Notes: generated from the sequence alone by a model not told the origin. A stretch of 64,000 nucleotides of DNA from Candidatus Enterococcus huntleyi (GCF_009933175.1 NZ_MAEJ01000012.1:161018-225017), one strand, 5' to 3'; positions 18,480 to 27,997 are shown, numbered from the stretch's first letter. A program made the numbers and translations.

Positions 18480-19415
18480 ATGGAATTAGTTGAGGAATAT
18501 AAACAGCAAAAATTGGTAGGAACAAATAGAATAATAATCAATGACGCTGAAGGCGTAGATAGTGACCTAGTTTTAAAAAATACTAAAATAGCTTTTAAGG
18601 GAGAGCGGAATGTTGTTGTCGTCGACAAAGGAACTAATATAACAAATTCTTCAATCACTTTTGAAGGAAATGATTCTCTAGTATATATAAAAAAGTCTCG
18701 TAATCCAGTAAATATAAGAGCAAGTGTTTTTTCCGAAACTTGTTTATTTATTGACACAGGTGCTAGTTTTAATGGCGCCATTTCAATCAGTCTCTCTGAA
18801 AGAGAAAATGTCTTAATTGGAAAAGATTGTATGTTTTCGTTTGGTATTTGGCTAAGAACCTCTGATGTTCATTTAATCTATGACTTACAGGGCAATCGAA
18901 TTAATAATTCTAAAGGAATCATTCTGGGAGATCATATATGGGTTGGTCAAGATGTCCACTTTACTAAAGGTTCTATGGTTGGTTCGGGGACTGTTGTAGG
19001 AGCAAAAAGTCTAGTTTCTGGAATATTATCGTCGAATTGTACATATGCTGGCATCCCCTGTAGAAAGATAAAAAGTGACACTTTTTGGGATAGACCTTCC
19101 ACGCACAATTATTCGAGAGAACAAACGAAAGAATCACAGAAATACAAGGGAAATATAGCCAACTTCAACTTTGTGAAAAAAAATAAAGGGAATCTATCAG
19201 AAAAGATAGCCGTCTATAATGCCTTAAAAGAATTAAAATCTGTCCCAGAAAAGATTAAACTTATCGAAGAAAAAATAGTCAACGGGAAACCTTTAGTATG
19301 TGAGAACAAAGTAGATAAAATAACTAAAGTAAACAATATAGATAAAGTAAATGAAGCAACTAGCACAATTTATAAAAGGATTGGAAAAGTAGTGAAGAGG
19401 TATTTGAAAAAATAA
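18480..19415 (+). CDS. Hexapeptide-repeat (LbH) acyltransferase
   Basis: A 311-residue protein whose first ~200 residues look like a left-handed beta-helix acetyltransferase. Irregular hexapeptide turns are followed by a well-kept coil: IGKDCMFSFGIWLRTSDVH, then GIILGDHIWVGQDVHFTKGS, GSGTVVGAKSLVSG and YAGIPCRKI. Such enzymes transfer acetyl groups to sugars of surface polymers. The C-terminal ~100 residues are lysine-rich, probably helical, and unassigned. It stands alone with a ribosome binding site 10 bases upstream. Base composition is more AT-rich than in liaFSR, hinting at acquisition. Acceptor unknown; wall polysaccharide modification is inference. Confidence 0.75.
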   Translation: MELVEEYKQQKLVGTNRIIINDAEGVDSDLVLKNTKIAFKGERNVVVVDKGTNITNSSITFEGNDSLVYIKKSRNPVNIRASVFSETCLFIDTGASFNGAISISLSERENVLIGKDCMFSFGIWLRTSDVHLIYDLQGNRINNSKGIILGDHIWVGQDVHFTKGSMVGSGTVVGAKSLVSGILSSNCTYAGIPCRKIKSDTFWDRPSTHNYSREQTKESQKYKGNIANFNFVKKNKGNLSEKIAVYNALKELKSVPEKIKLIEEKIVNGKPLVCENKVDKITKVNNIDKVNEATSTIYKRIGKVVKRYLKK

Positions 19416-19520
19416 ATAATTATCTCATCTTATATTCAATAGAAGTCATAAATCTCTTTCGTAGTTATTTTTGGTTCCCTTTGTTATACTATATTTTGAA
19501 CATGAGAATAGGAGAAGCGT

Positions 19521-20186
19521 ATGAAACAAAATTTTGCAATAGTTGGTCTAGGGCGTTTTGGTGGGAGCATTTGTCGAACACTGATTGAAGCAGGACAAGA
19601 AGTGCTAGCAATAGATAATAATGAAGATCGTGTGAATGAATATATGAATATTGCGACCCATGCAGTTGTTGCTAATGCGCAAGATGAGATGACTTTGCGC
19701 TCGTTAGGTATTCGAAATTTCGATCATGTCATTGTGGCGATAGGTGAAGACATTCAGGCCAGTATTCTTGTAACCTTAATGGTTAAAGAGATGGGGGTCA
19801 AAAACGTTGTAGCTAAAGCCCAAAATTCGTATCATGCAAGAGTATTGGAGAAGATTGGTGCTGATCGTGTTGTCCATCCGGAAAGGGATATGGGCGTGAG
19901 AATCGCACATAACCTGGTCTCCAAAAATATTTTAGATTATCTAGAATTATCAGATGATTTTTCACTAGTAGAAATTCGAGTAGCTAATCCAAAATTCTTT
20001 AATAAATCATTATTAGAATTGAATTTCCGCCAGCGGTTTGGTTTGACAGTTGTCGCCATCAGACGTGCGAATGGAAAAGTGGTTGTTTCTCCTGATGCTA
20101 ATGAATTCGTTCGTGAAAACGACAATTTATTAGTCATTGGTGAAACAGATGACGTGGATATTCTTGATGAAAAGATGAACATGTAG
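19521..20186 (+). CDS. TrkA/KtrA-type potassium channel regulatory subunit
   Basis: A 221-residue cytosolic gating subunit (RCK) of a Ktr/Trk potassium transporter. The N-terminal RCK-N Rossmann domain shows GLGRFGGS (residues 9-16), an acidic residue at the end of strand 2 (LAIDNN) and VHPERDMG near residue 118. The RCK-C domain occupies about residues 135-221 and ends in LLVIGETDDVDIL. No membrane subunit gene (KtrB/TrkH) is nearby, so its partner is encoded elsewhere. ATAGGAGAAG precedes the ATG, and the HesB-like gene follows 16 bases downstream, likely in the same transcript. Confidence 0.88.
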   Translation: MKQNFAIVGLGRFGGSICRTLIEAGQEVLAIDNNEDRVNEYMNIATHAVVANAQDEMTLRSLGIRNFDHVIVAIGEDIQASILVTLMVKEMGVKNVVAKAQNSYHARVLEKIGADRVVHPERDMGVRIAHNLVSKNILDYLELSDDFSLVEIRVANPKFFNKSLLELNFRQRFGLTVVAIRRANGKVVVSPDANEFVRENDNLLVIGETDDVDILDEKMNM

Positions 20187-20201
20187 AAGGGGAGTATTAA
20201 T

Positions 20202-20513
20202 ATGCAATTAGAGATAACACCTAAAGCACAAAGCTGGTTTAAAGAAGAAATTTCTCTGGAACCTGGTATGGGTATCCGTTTCTATGGAAAGATTTATGGG
20301 AAGACTGATGTTCATGATGGCTTTTCAATAGGTATGTCAGCGGACAAACCTGTAGAACCTTTACTAAAGAAAGAAATCGATGGCGTTACTTATTTTATCG
20401 AAGAAACCGATGATTGGTTCTTTAAAGGCTATGACTTAACCGTTGATTTTGATGAGAAATTAGAGGAACCGAAGTATGTCTTTACTAAGAATCAAGAAGA
20501 TGAAAAGCAATAA
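20202..20513 (+). CDS. HesB/IscA-like family protein (YneR type) without cysteines
   Basis: A 103-residue soluble protein resembling the HesB/IscA fold at the start (MQLEITPKAQSWFKEE) with a FYGKIYGKTDVHDGFSIGM strand region. It has no cysteine at all, so it cannot be a normal A-type Fe-S carrier; the YneR subgroup is known for this. Function unknown. It is preceded by GGGGAG and lies 16 bases after the KtrA-like gene. Confidence 0.75.
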   Translation: MQLEITPKAQSWFKEEISLEPGMGIRFYGKIYGKTDVHDGFSIGMSADKPVEPLLKKEIDGVTYFIEETDDWFFKGYDLTVDFDEKLEEPKYVFTKNQEDEKQ

Positions 20514-20567
20514 TTTGTCGAGATTATTCAAAAATAATTGGTAGTAATATTTATTTTCTACTAAAGG

Positions 20568-20610
20568 AATTCAAAAGAATTCGATAAGGAAAATCGGTTT
20601 TTTTTGAATT
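20568..20610 (+). terminator. Compound hairpin after the HesB-like gene
   Basis: Outer arms AATTCAAAA (20568-20576) and TTTTGAATT (20602-20610), inner arms CGAT and ATCG, with a T-run at 20598-20605. Probable terminator, though the T-run is partly in the stem. Confidence 0.45.
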
Positions 20611-20614
20611 TCTT

Positions 20615-20643
20615 TTTCCATAATGAAGGCTTTATGCTATAAT
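20615..20643 (+). promoter_or_regulatory. Promoter of the GtrB-like gene at 20671
   Basis: TATAAT (20638-20643) is preceded by TGc, a perfect extended -10; a weak -35 TTTCCA (20615-20620) is 17 bases upstream. It lies inside any longer reading of the gene and so supports the start at 20671. Confidence 0.7.
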
Positions 20644-20670
20644 TTTTATGTCATGATGGGAGTGAACGCA

Positions 20671-21630
20671 ATGTTATCAATCGTAGTACCTTGTTACAAT
20701 GAAGAAGAGTCTATTTTGCTCTTTTATAAAGAGATGGAACGTGTTCATCAAACGATTAATGAGGCATTTGAATATATATTTGTGAATGATGGCTCAACGG
20801 ATCAGACGTTAAGTATCATACGCGAGTTAGCAAAAGATGATTCAGAACAAGTACGTTATATTTCTTTTTCGAGAAATTTTGGTAAGGAGGCAGGACTCTA
20901 TGCGGGGCTTGAGGCTGCAAAGGGTGATTTGATTACTGTGATGGATGTTGACCTACAGGATCCACCAGAGTTGCTTCCTCAAATGATTGAACGAGTGCGC
21001 ACAACTGATGCTGATTGTATCGGGACTAGAAGAATTAGCCGTGATGGTGAACCACCAATCAGGAGTTTTTTTGCACGTCTTTTTTATAAGCTTATTAACA
21101 AAATAGGGGATACCGAGATGGTGGAAGGTGCCCGAGATTTCCGTGTAATGAGTCGGCAGATGGTCGATGCTGTCTTGGAATTAAGTGAATACAATCGTTT
21201 TTCTAAAGGAATTTTTAGCTGGGTTGGTTTTAAGACGGAGTATTTAGAGTATGAAAATCGGGAGCGTGTCGCAGGCAATACTTCGTGGTCTTTTTGGAGC
21301 TTATTTAATTACTCAATTGATGGAATTGTTAATTTTTCGGACACTCCTTTGAATATCGCTTCTTTTGTGGGAGCATTTTCTTGTATTGCCTCAGGTATAG
21401 CATTAATCTTCATCGTTGTACGGGCCTTATTATTTGGTGATCCAACAAGCGGCTGGCCTTCACTAATTTCTGTTTTTCTTTTTGTGGGTGGTCTCCAATT
21501 ATTATGTTTGGGTATCATTGGCAAATACATAGGAAAGATTTTTTTAGAGACCAAGAAACGGCCAATTTACATCGTCAAGGAAACTGAAGATACGAATAAA
21601 TTAAATGTTTTAAGTTCCGATGACAAATAA
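20671..21630 (+). CDS. GtrB/DPM1-like GT2 glycosyltransferase
   Basis: A 319-residue membrane GT2 that probably loads a sugar from a nucleotide donor onto undecaprenyl phosphate. The N-terminal catalytic domain has SIVVPCYNEEES, VNDGSTDQT and the metal site DVDLQDPPELL. The C-terminal part has two membrane segments (about residues 225-250 and 262-290), the usual GtrB/CsbB architecture. The start is ATG 20671 with GGGAGTG upstream. Unlike the second gtrB-like gene at 28014, it has no GtrA flippase gene beside it. It may serve WTA or lipoteichoic acid glycosylation; inference only. Confidence 0.85.
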   Translation: MLSIVVPCYNEEESILLFYKEMERVHQTINEAFEYIFVNDGSTDQTLSIIRELAKDDSEQVRYISFSRNFGKEAGLYAGLEAAKGDLITVMDVDLQDPPELLPQMIERVRTTDADCIGTRRISRDGEPPIRSFFARLFYKLINKIGDTEMVEGARDFRVMSRQMVDAVLELSEYNRFSKGIFSWVGFKTEYLEYENRERVAGNTSWSFWSLFNYSIDGIVNFSDTPLNIASFVGAFSCIASGIALIFIVVRALLFGDPTSGWPSLISVFLFVGGLQLLCLGIIGKYIGKIFLETKKRPIYIVKETEDTNKLNVLSSDDK

Positions 21631-21633
21631 AAC

Positions 21634-21675
21634 AAAGGAGTAACTAATTGAGCTAATAATTAGTTACTCCTTTTT
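21634..21675. terminator. Bidirectional terminator
   Basis: A perfect 16-bp stem (21634-21649 with 21658-21673) flanked by A- and T-rich ends serves the convergent glycosyltransferase and dehydrogenase genes. Confidence 0.88.
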
Positions 21676-21682
21676 GTTCAAG

Positions 21683-22633
21683 TTAATAACCTTTATTTAA
21701 ATTCACCTGATTAATAGCAATTTTTTGTTCTTTGTGATAACTTTTCAAATTTTCAAGAAATATCTGCATAAATTTTTCTTGGAAGTTCGGTGTCATCCCT
21801 GATAAATGTGGTGTGACTAACACATTGTCCATCATCCATAAGGGACTAGTATCAGGCAAGGGCTCCTCCTCAAAAACGTCAAGTGCGGCAAAACGAAATT
21901 GCTGTTTATTCAGCGCCGCAATCAAGTCTTCTGTGACGACTGACTTTCCTCTACCGACATTTATGAAAAGTGCCTCCGGATTCATTACTGAAAAAAGCTG
22001 AGCATTGAATAAACCAGTTGTTTCGGGAGTTAGAGGTAGGATATTGACGACAATATCCATATCAGGCAACACTTCATGTAGCTGTCCAATAGGATAGGTT
22101 TCTTTGAAATTCGGCAGCTTATGACCAGATGTATTAATACCAAAAATAGTTGGACCAAATGGTGTGGCTAATTCGGCCAAACGTTGACCAATTTTCCCAG
22201 TACCAATAATTAAGAGGTTGGCTTGTTCTAGCGTGCGATAAGTCATTGTAGAGTCTTTCCATAAATGCTGTTCTTGATTTAGAGCAGATTTATGAATTCC
22301 TCGATAATCACTAAGGATTACACCTAGAACATGCTGACTAATCGAATCGCGATGTAATCCACTAGCATTTGAGAGTAGCACATTATTCTTAGAAAGCTGC
22401 TCCAATGGCAGATAATCGACACCAGCAGAAATCGATTGTACCCACCGCAGATTAGAATCTTTTGTTAGCAATTCAGATTCTAATTCTCGATCCCAGCCAA
22501 GCATAATCTCAACATCTGATATTTGCGACTTTTTGAGAGTTGTTTGCCAGGAAAACTCAGGAGCGATAGTAGCAATTTGTGTAATAAATTCTTGACGAAA
22601 AGGTCTAGTTGAATAAATAATTTTTTTTGACAT
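21683..22633 (-). CDS. D-2-hydroxyacid dehydrogenase family protein
   Basis: A 316-residue NAD(P)-dependent dehydrogenase that would interconvert a 2-hydroxyacid and its 2-keto acid in the cytosol. The nucleotide fold is visible at IGTGKIGQRLAELA (about residues 143-156). The catalytic triad fits Arg in NVGRGKSVV, Glu in DVFEEEPLP and His in TPHLSGM. The relatively diverged N-terminal substrate domain does not allow a substrate call; glyoxylate/hydroxypyruvate-like or phosphoglycerate-like activity is possible. Monocistronic on the minus strand with GAGGAGATG as ribosome binding site. Confidence 0.88.
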   Translation of the reverse strand: MSKKIIYSTRPFRQEFITQIATIAPEFSWQTTLKKSQISDVEIMLGWDRELESELLTKDSNLRWVQSISAGVDYLPLEQLSKNNVLLSNASGLHRDSISQHVLGVILSDYRGIHKSALNQEQHLWKDSTMTYRTLEQANLLIIGTGKIGQRLAELATPFGPTIFGINTSGHKLPNFKETYPIGQLHEVLPDMDIVVNILPLTPETTGLFNAQLFSVMNPEALFINVGRGKSVVTEDLIAALNKQQFRFAALDVFEEEPLPDTSPLWMMDNVLVTPHLSGMTPNFQEKFMQIFLENLKSYHKEQKIAINQVNLNKGY

Positions 22634-22723
22634 GGTCTCATCTCCTCATAATCAGTGTACCAAAAAAGAATAAAAACTCGAACGAAAGAGTCTTTCTATA
22701 TATAATTACTATGAAAATATAAT

Positions 22724-22758
22724 AAAAAGACCTAATCAGGCTGAAAAGGTCTAGTTTT
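22724..22758 (-). terminator. Terminator of the DUF1189 gene
   Basis: Arms 22728-22733 and 22747-22752 (AGACCT/AGGTCT), flanked by A5 on the left and T5 on the right. On the minus strand the hairpin runs into a T-rich tail. Confidence 0.5.
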
Positions 22759-22792
22759 TACGACTGGCTTACTTAATTTTAAAGAAATAACC

Positions 22793-23611
22793 TTAACGTA
22801 AAGGAGGCATTTCCTGTTTAGGGAAGCCTTTAGCTGCTTGTGTAAAGATGAATAGCGAGATAAAGGTAATGAGTAAGCTACTATCAAATGATGGAGAAAA
22901 CACATAAATTAACGCTGAAAGAATGACTGGTAATGTTGCACAATAAATCATCGTTTTTAATGTTTCGAAAAAAGTAACCGTATAAAGTTTTAATTTAGCA
23001 TAGAGGTTAGCACCGATTGTGGCAAAGAAAAGCGTAACTACTAAGCTAATAAAAGCTGGGTAAAGGGAAACAAGAAAAGCAATGACTTGTATCCACCAAG
23101 GAATATGTGAACTATCCAAAGAGGTTCGTAGATTTTCACCTGAAAGATTTTGTAGCACTTCATTCGTATACGGAATATTAAATTGATCATTTCCAAAAAG
23201 TGCAGTCATGACACCACCAGTGTTTGGCAGGCTCAACACTAATTCTTTCTCTAATAAACCGACACTTAGGAAATTACCAATCAGATCATTTGAGATATCA
23301 TTTGGCTCACGTTTTCCAGTAGGGTCAAAAGTAAAAATAATTGAGTCAGTCTGATAAATGAAGCCTTCGACTTGAGCATCTGTTGATAATCGTCCCTCTT
23401 TAATGGTAAAATCAGGTATTTCAGCAGCAATGGCTTGACCATCCTGTTGAATATCTTGCATGACACCAAAGACTTTAAACGCGATTGGAATAGATAATAG
23501 AGCACTTAAAAAGAGTGTATATAAAATTGCTTTCCAAAACGGTGTTTGTTTTGCATCCTTCAATTTTTTGAAATGAAACAGTGAGCTGTAAAAAAGTTGC
23601 CAAGTTGTCAT
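22793..23611 (-). CDS. DUF1189 family membrane protein
   Basis: A 272-residue membrane protein of the DUF1189 family, recognised by the N-terminal stretch YSSLFHFKKLKDAKQTPFWK and the following hydrophobic segment. One N-terminal membrane segment (about 29-46), an extracellular region of roughly 120 residues, and about three to four C-terminal membrane segments (from ~172) are visible. Function is unknown in the family. GGGAG precedes the ATG. It is likely separate from the dehydrogenase gene downstream. Confidence 0.8.
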   Translation of the reverse strand: MTTWQLFYSSLFHFKKLKDAKQTPFWKAILYTLFLSALLSIPIAFKVFGVMQDIQQDGQAIAAEIPDFTIKEGRLSTDAQVEGFIYQTDSIIFTFDPTGKREPNDISNDLIGNFLSVGLLEKELVLSLPNTGGVMTALFGNDQFNIPYTNEVLQNLSGENLRTSLDSSHIPWWIQVIAFLVSLYPAFISLVVTLFFATIGANLYAKLKLYTVTFFETLKTMIYCATLPVILSALIYVFSPSFDSSLLITFISLFIFTQAAKGFPKQEMPPLR

Positions 23612-23847
23612 AGTCGTCTCCCTCGTATATCATATAAAGCATTGATAAAAGTATACTCTCAATTTTATAGGAGTAGTTAGTGAAATACAAGACATAGTTA
23701 AAGCAATCGTATAATAAGAATAATATTAAAAACAGATTGTTTACTCAGTTTGCCAATAGGTATCTGAAATATGTGTACTGATAGCATCACAAAAATTAGT
23801 CTGCAAAAATAATTTTAAATATTCTGGAAACTGTGTCTTTTTTTTGA

Positions 23848-23896
23848 TAAAAAATGTAGGAGACTGGCAAATTAAATCGCCAGTTTCCTACATTTT
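23848..23896 (-). terminator. Terminator of the DUF6056-like gene
   Basis: Long arms 23851-23868 and 23879-23896 (18 bp, one G-U pair). On the minus strand the stem ends in six T. It lies just behind the stop codon. Confidence 0.85.
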
Positions 23897-23907
23897 ATTT
23901 TTGTCAA

Positions 23908-25401
23908 TTAATATACTTTATTTGTATAATTTACAAATATTATTTTTCTTTCCTTTGGAATATTAAATTGCTGTTTAAAGGTATTCTCTTGTACTGAATT
24001 TGGAAACGGTGATCCATGTTGAGTGTATTGTTCAAAAGGAAGTCTTTTAATAACTAAGGTATCATTGGATGCTGAATATTCAGCATCTTGTACACGGGTT
24101 AAACTAACTCTTAGATTTTTATACGAAATTATCGAATAACCTAAAAATAGAGTTAATATTACGGCAGAAAGTGCTAATTTTAGCCCATACATAAGAGCAG
24201 GACTGAACCTTCCTTCAATTTTAAGAGAAAGAGTATTATAGCTAGCCAGTTTACCACTCAACAAAATATAGTATATATAACTACTTAAGATACACCTAGG
24301 ACCTAATGGTTCGAGTATTAAAAAAGGTAAGACACAGATAATTGCAGAAAAACCATAAAAAAGCAATTCTATTTTTGTCTCTTTTTTTTCAATACAAATA
24401 AATATTGCAATAGCGATAAGTAGCATGAACATAATAGCTGCTATAGATTCTAACAATAAGAAATATTTACCGAAAAATTCTGAATTTATACGTCCAACTG
24501 ATTTAAAGAATGACCAAAAAGAAAAAACAAATAAAAATGAAGGAATAAAGATAAGATATTTTTTTTCGGTATATTTTTTGGTATATTTCAAAATAGTAAT
24601 CGTAACAAGTATACTTAAGATTATATTGATTAACCAGTTATTTGTTATAACTAAATTCATCCAATTTTGAGTAATAGTATGATATACCTTTGAAAACAAT
24701 GTTTCATTCGTTGTACCAATCGTTCGATAGCTATCTGTATGATTAATAATTGAAAGATACACACTATTGGAGAACATTGTTGCGGCACCTAGAATTGACG
24801 CTACTAGTAAGTTGTATTTTAATAATGACACTTTCTCTTTTTTAATTAACGTATAGACAACAACGAATCCAGCAAGGAGTACATTATAAAGTGTCATATG
24901 CTCCACGATTAATTGTTGTAAAAAAAATAAACAAAAGAAAAGCATTTGCATTAACGGCTGAACTTTATTATTTGTGTACTTCTTAAGTATTACAATTGTA
25001 AGTAATGTTGAAAAGATTGATACGTTGTAATTAGAAAATCCAGCAAACCAACCATACGTCTGCCTGTAAATATCTATAGGCATTGCTAGTATAAGTGCCA
25101 TGATGCAAGCGTTGAATAAGAAAGATTTTTCGCCAATAATTTTTTTTATTAAAACGAATATGCCTGTATTAATTATTGTGTAAAAAATTACGCGTATAAT
25201 CCAGAAACGTGTAATTAGCATTTCGATTATATTTCCTAAGTATCGACCATTATAATTATCGAACCATATAGATAAACGATCTAACCCTGTTTGTCCTGCC
25301 CAAGTCCAGTCATCACCGGATAGTGGGATTAACGCTCCAATTATAAAATAAAAAAAAGCAATGAAGATCACAAACATATTTTCTTTAACAATTTTTTTCA
25401 T
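23908..25401 (-). CDS. DUF6056-like polytopic membrane protein, probable GT-C type
   Basis: A 497-residue membrane protein with about 11-12 hydrophobic segments. The first external loop contains LSGDDWTWAG and NYNGRYLGNI, resembling the DUF6056/GtrC-like proteins whose acidic loop residues are thought to act in lipid-linked sugar transfer. A short extracellular tail of about 80 residues follows the last membrane segment. The start is taken at 25401 because GGAGG lies 6 bases upstream; an upstream in-frame ATG lacks a site. Markedly AT-rich relative to neighbours. It could accept sugars loaded by one of the GtrB-like enzymes; that is inference. Confidence 0.7.
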   Translation of the reverse strand: MKKIVKENMFVIFIAFFYFIIGALIPLSGDDWTWAGQTGLDRLSIWFDNYNGRYLGNIIEMLITRFWIIRVIFYTIINTGIFVLIKKIIGEKSFLFNACIMALILAMPIDIYRQTYGWFAGFSNYNVSIFSTLLTIVILKKYTNNKVQPLMQMLFFCLFFLQQLIVEHMTLYNVLLAGFVVVYTLIKKEKVSLLKYNLLVASILGAATMFSNSVYLSIINHTDSYRTIGTTNETLFSKVYHTITQNWMNLVITNNWLINIILSILVTITILKYTKKYTEKKYLIFIPSFLFVFSFWSFFKSVGRINSEFFGKYFLLLESIAAIMFMLLIAIAIFICIEKKETKIELLFYGFSAIICVLPFLILEPLGPRCILSSYIYYILLSGKLASYNTLSLKIEGRFSPALMYGLKLALSAVILTLFLGYSIISYKNLRVSLTRVQDAEYSASNDTLVIKRLPFEQYTQHGSPFPNSVQENTFKQQFNIPKERKIIFVNYTNKVY

Positions 25402-25838
25402 AAGACCTCCGTGTAATAGTCCAGTAGGGATAAACAACACCTGAACATTTAATTTATTAAAACTTATTGTCTTTTCGATATTAATAGCTAAAAGTAAACA
25501 ACTAGTTTACAATTGAAATCCTTTCCTTAGTTATAATTTTTCACAAGATTAATTCATTCTCTATTCTTAAAATAATCACTATTAATTTTACCACAAATAA
25601 CTAGCAAAACAATCACTATTTTTAGGGATTTATCCGAAAAGAAAATCAGTTCATTTTCACAAGAACATGCATTTAGAGACATATTTATAGGATGTATTTT
25701 TCTAATTGATGTCTACTGGACAAATCAGAAAATGTTGATAAGCCAGTGTTTTACTTCATATTTTGATGTAATAAGTGCAAGGGTTTTTCAGCTGACTCAG
25801 CGAAAATCGTGCACTTTTTATCTAAATGGAGGCTTCTG
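25402..25838. other. Intergenic stretch with minus-strand promoter and probable IS left end
   Basis: A minus-strand extended -10 (TGgTAAAAT, plus positions 25585-25593) with TTGTTT 16 bases upstream could drive the membrane protein gene. Nearer the transposase remnant, AGTGCA/TGCACT arms near 25770-25817 form a long inverted pair, perhaps within the IS end. IS boundaries are not resolved. Confidence 0.4.
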
Positions 25839-27121
25839 ATGTATAAAACAAACACACATACCCAACTTTCTTTTGAAGATTTTGATCAACCAGTAGGTCT
25901 TAAGATGAACCCTGGAAATCGCTGGATAAAAAAAGCGGGAATCATTCCTTGGGTAGCGTTGGAAAAGGAGTATGCAAAAAATTTCCGTAACAAAAAAGGA
26001 AATTTTGCGAAACCCTTACGAATGGCCTTGGGTTCGTTGCTTATCCAAAAAGAATATAACTATTCGGATGAAGAAACTGTTCTACAAATCCAAGAAAATC
26101 CATATCTCCAATTCTTCATTGGCTTGCCTGGGTATCAGGACGAAAAGCCTTTTGATGCCTCTACGATGGTCTATTTCCGTAAACGATTGGATGAAGTGAC
26201 CTTGATGGAAATTAACGAAAAAAATCTTAGATGCACAACAAAAACCTAAGAATAATGATGATGGCGATTCGACTGGTGGCACGCTTATTTTAGATGCACG
26301 TGTGCACCCCAACAGGTCAAATATTCAACTGAGACCGAATTACTCAACGATGCAAGAACGCATGCAGAAACCATTATTGATACAATTTGCGAAGCAACCA
26401 ACGTGAAGAAATCGCGTATTTATCGTAAGAAAGCTTGTGGGGTTTATTTGTCTATCGTTCGTCGTAAAAAGAAATCACTTAGATTGCTGCGTCCAAAAAT
26501 CCGCAAACTGTTAAATTTCCTAAAACGAGATATCCGAATCATCAAAGAATTCTGGAAAGCAAGCTATCTTCTAAATGAGCAAGAAAAACATCAGTGAGAA
26601 ACCATCGAGCGCATCTATGGTCAACAACAACAGATGTATGAAAATCGCACGCATAGTGTACCCGACCGTATTATCAGCTTTCATCAGCCGTGGATTCGAC
26701 CGATTGTTCGTGGAAAAACCAAGGCGGCAACGTAGTTCGGAGCCAAATTAGATTTAAGTTTGGACAATGGATTCACTCGATTAGAGAAAACAAGTTTTGA
26801 TGCCTACAATGAGTCTGAGGTACTCGTCACAGCCGTTCGAAGATACTATGATCGTTATGGGTATTATCCGGAGAGCGTGCTCGCCGATAAAATTTATCGC
26901 AATCGAAACAACATCAATTACTGTATCGCACGAGGGATTCGTTTGTCTGGTCCGGCATTAGGTCGACCAAAGAAAAACGAAATTCGAGATAAGCAACTAG
27001 AATATAAAGATAACGCTGACTGTGTTGAGGTGGAACGTAGCTTCAGCCAATTAAAGCGCTGCTTCGCATGGGCTTACTCACAACGAAACGGCAAGATACA
27101 ACATTAAGTAGCATAGCTTAA
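25839..27121 (+). pseudogene. Broken IS5/IS1182-like (DUF772) transposase
   Basis: Remnant of a DDE transposase. The N-terminal DUF772 part is intact (RMALGSLLIQKEYNYSDEE, then FDASTMVYFRKRLDE). Frameshifts occur near 26222, near 26297 (one base lost in a DATCAPQQ-like stretch) and near 27066. In-frame stops lie at about 26595 (TGA) and 26733 (TAG). The rest of the catalytic domain can be pieced together: DNGFTRLEKTSFDAYNE, VLADKIYRNR, VEVERSFSQLKRCF, then after the last frameshift GLLTTKRQDTTLSSIA and a stop at 27119-27121. The element is dead. Terminal repeats were not identified with confidence. Confidence 0.88.
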
Positions 27122-27562
27122 AGTCAATATTTTCTTCTAGGTAGGCAATAAGCTTTGTCATCGCTGGAATTTCTCTGCAAATCTCGTGAAAATTGAGCGG
27201 ATAGTGGTATCATAATAGACAGTGATAAATATGACTACATGATAAGCTTTTTGAAAAAGCTAAATAAATCGACCGAAATCGATTGGAGAGAAAATTCTGA
27301 CCTGTAGTACTTTTACGTCAAGAGTTGCTAAAATGTACAGGCCAAATAGAGTGGGTTGTTGTATAATAATCATAAGGAATCTCTCCATGTGAGTACGTCT
27401 TAGAAGACATAACTATTGTAATATAGGGGGAGGTCATTTTTTTTGCCGTTAAATTTCTTTTAGTAATAAAGGCCAATAATTATCAAATTTACTCAAATAT
27501 AAAATAGATATTTTTCGTTAAATAAGTTACTATAGAATATATTGTGAAATGAGGTTATTGTT
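27122..27562. other. Intergenic stretch between IS remnant and gtrA
   Basis: No credible ORF. A TATAAT occurs near 27362 after TTGT, and a second weak -10-like TATAGAAT near 27531 may serve gtrA. The first part probably belongs to the decayed IS. Confidence 0.35.
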
Positions 27563-27997
27563 ATGAATAAAATTAAGACATTAGTTAACAATATAGAAGC
27601 AAAAGGCTACTGGGAGGTTCTAACATATGTCTTTTTTGGTGGGTTAACCACTGTAGTAAATTTTATTGTTTACTTTATATTTAAAGATTTTTTGAATCTT
27701 GATATGGTCATTTCTAACACTGCATCCTGGGTTGCTGCAGTAATATTTGCATTTGTTACAAATAAATTATGGGTTTTCAAGTCCCATTCAAAAGATATCA
27801 AATCATGGGCATTCGAATTTTCTCAATTTGTATTTTATAGACTCTTATCATTTGGAATTGACATGGGCTCGATGTTTATTCTAATTAAAATTATCCATAT
27901 TGACGATTTTGTATCAAAATTAATCACTCAAATTTTTATTGTAATTGCCAATTATATATTCAGTAAACTATTTATTTTTAAGAAAAAAGAAATTTAA
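27563..27997 (+). CDS. GtrA family membrane protein (lipid-linked sugar flippase type)
   Basis: A 144-residue protein with four membrane segments, typical of the GtrA/GtcA family. The signature GGLTTVVNFIVYFIF (about residues 23-37) and NTASWVAAVIFAFVTNKLWVF (segment 2 and following loop) are clear. GtrA proteins are thought to flip undecaprenyl-phosphate-linked sugars made by GtrB; GtcA in Listeria is needed for teichoic acid glycosylation (established). ATGAGG lies ahead of the start, and gtrB follows 16 bases after the stop, so they form an operon. Confidence 0.9.
   Translation: MNKIKTLVNNIEAKGYWEVLTYVFFGGLTTVVNFIVYFIFKDFLNLDMVISNTASWVAAVIFAFVTNKLWVFKSHSKDIKSWAFEFSQFVFYRLLSFGIDMGSMFILIKIIHIDDFVSKLITQIFIVIANYIFSKLFIFKKKEI

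Noticed and set aside
22633..22793. Common operon of the dehydrogenase and DUF1189 genes
   Set aside because: A terminator-like hairpin at 22724-22758 separates them.
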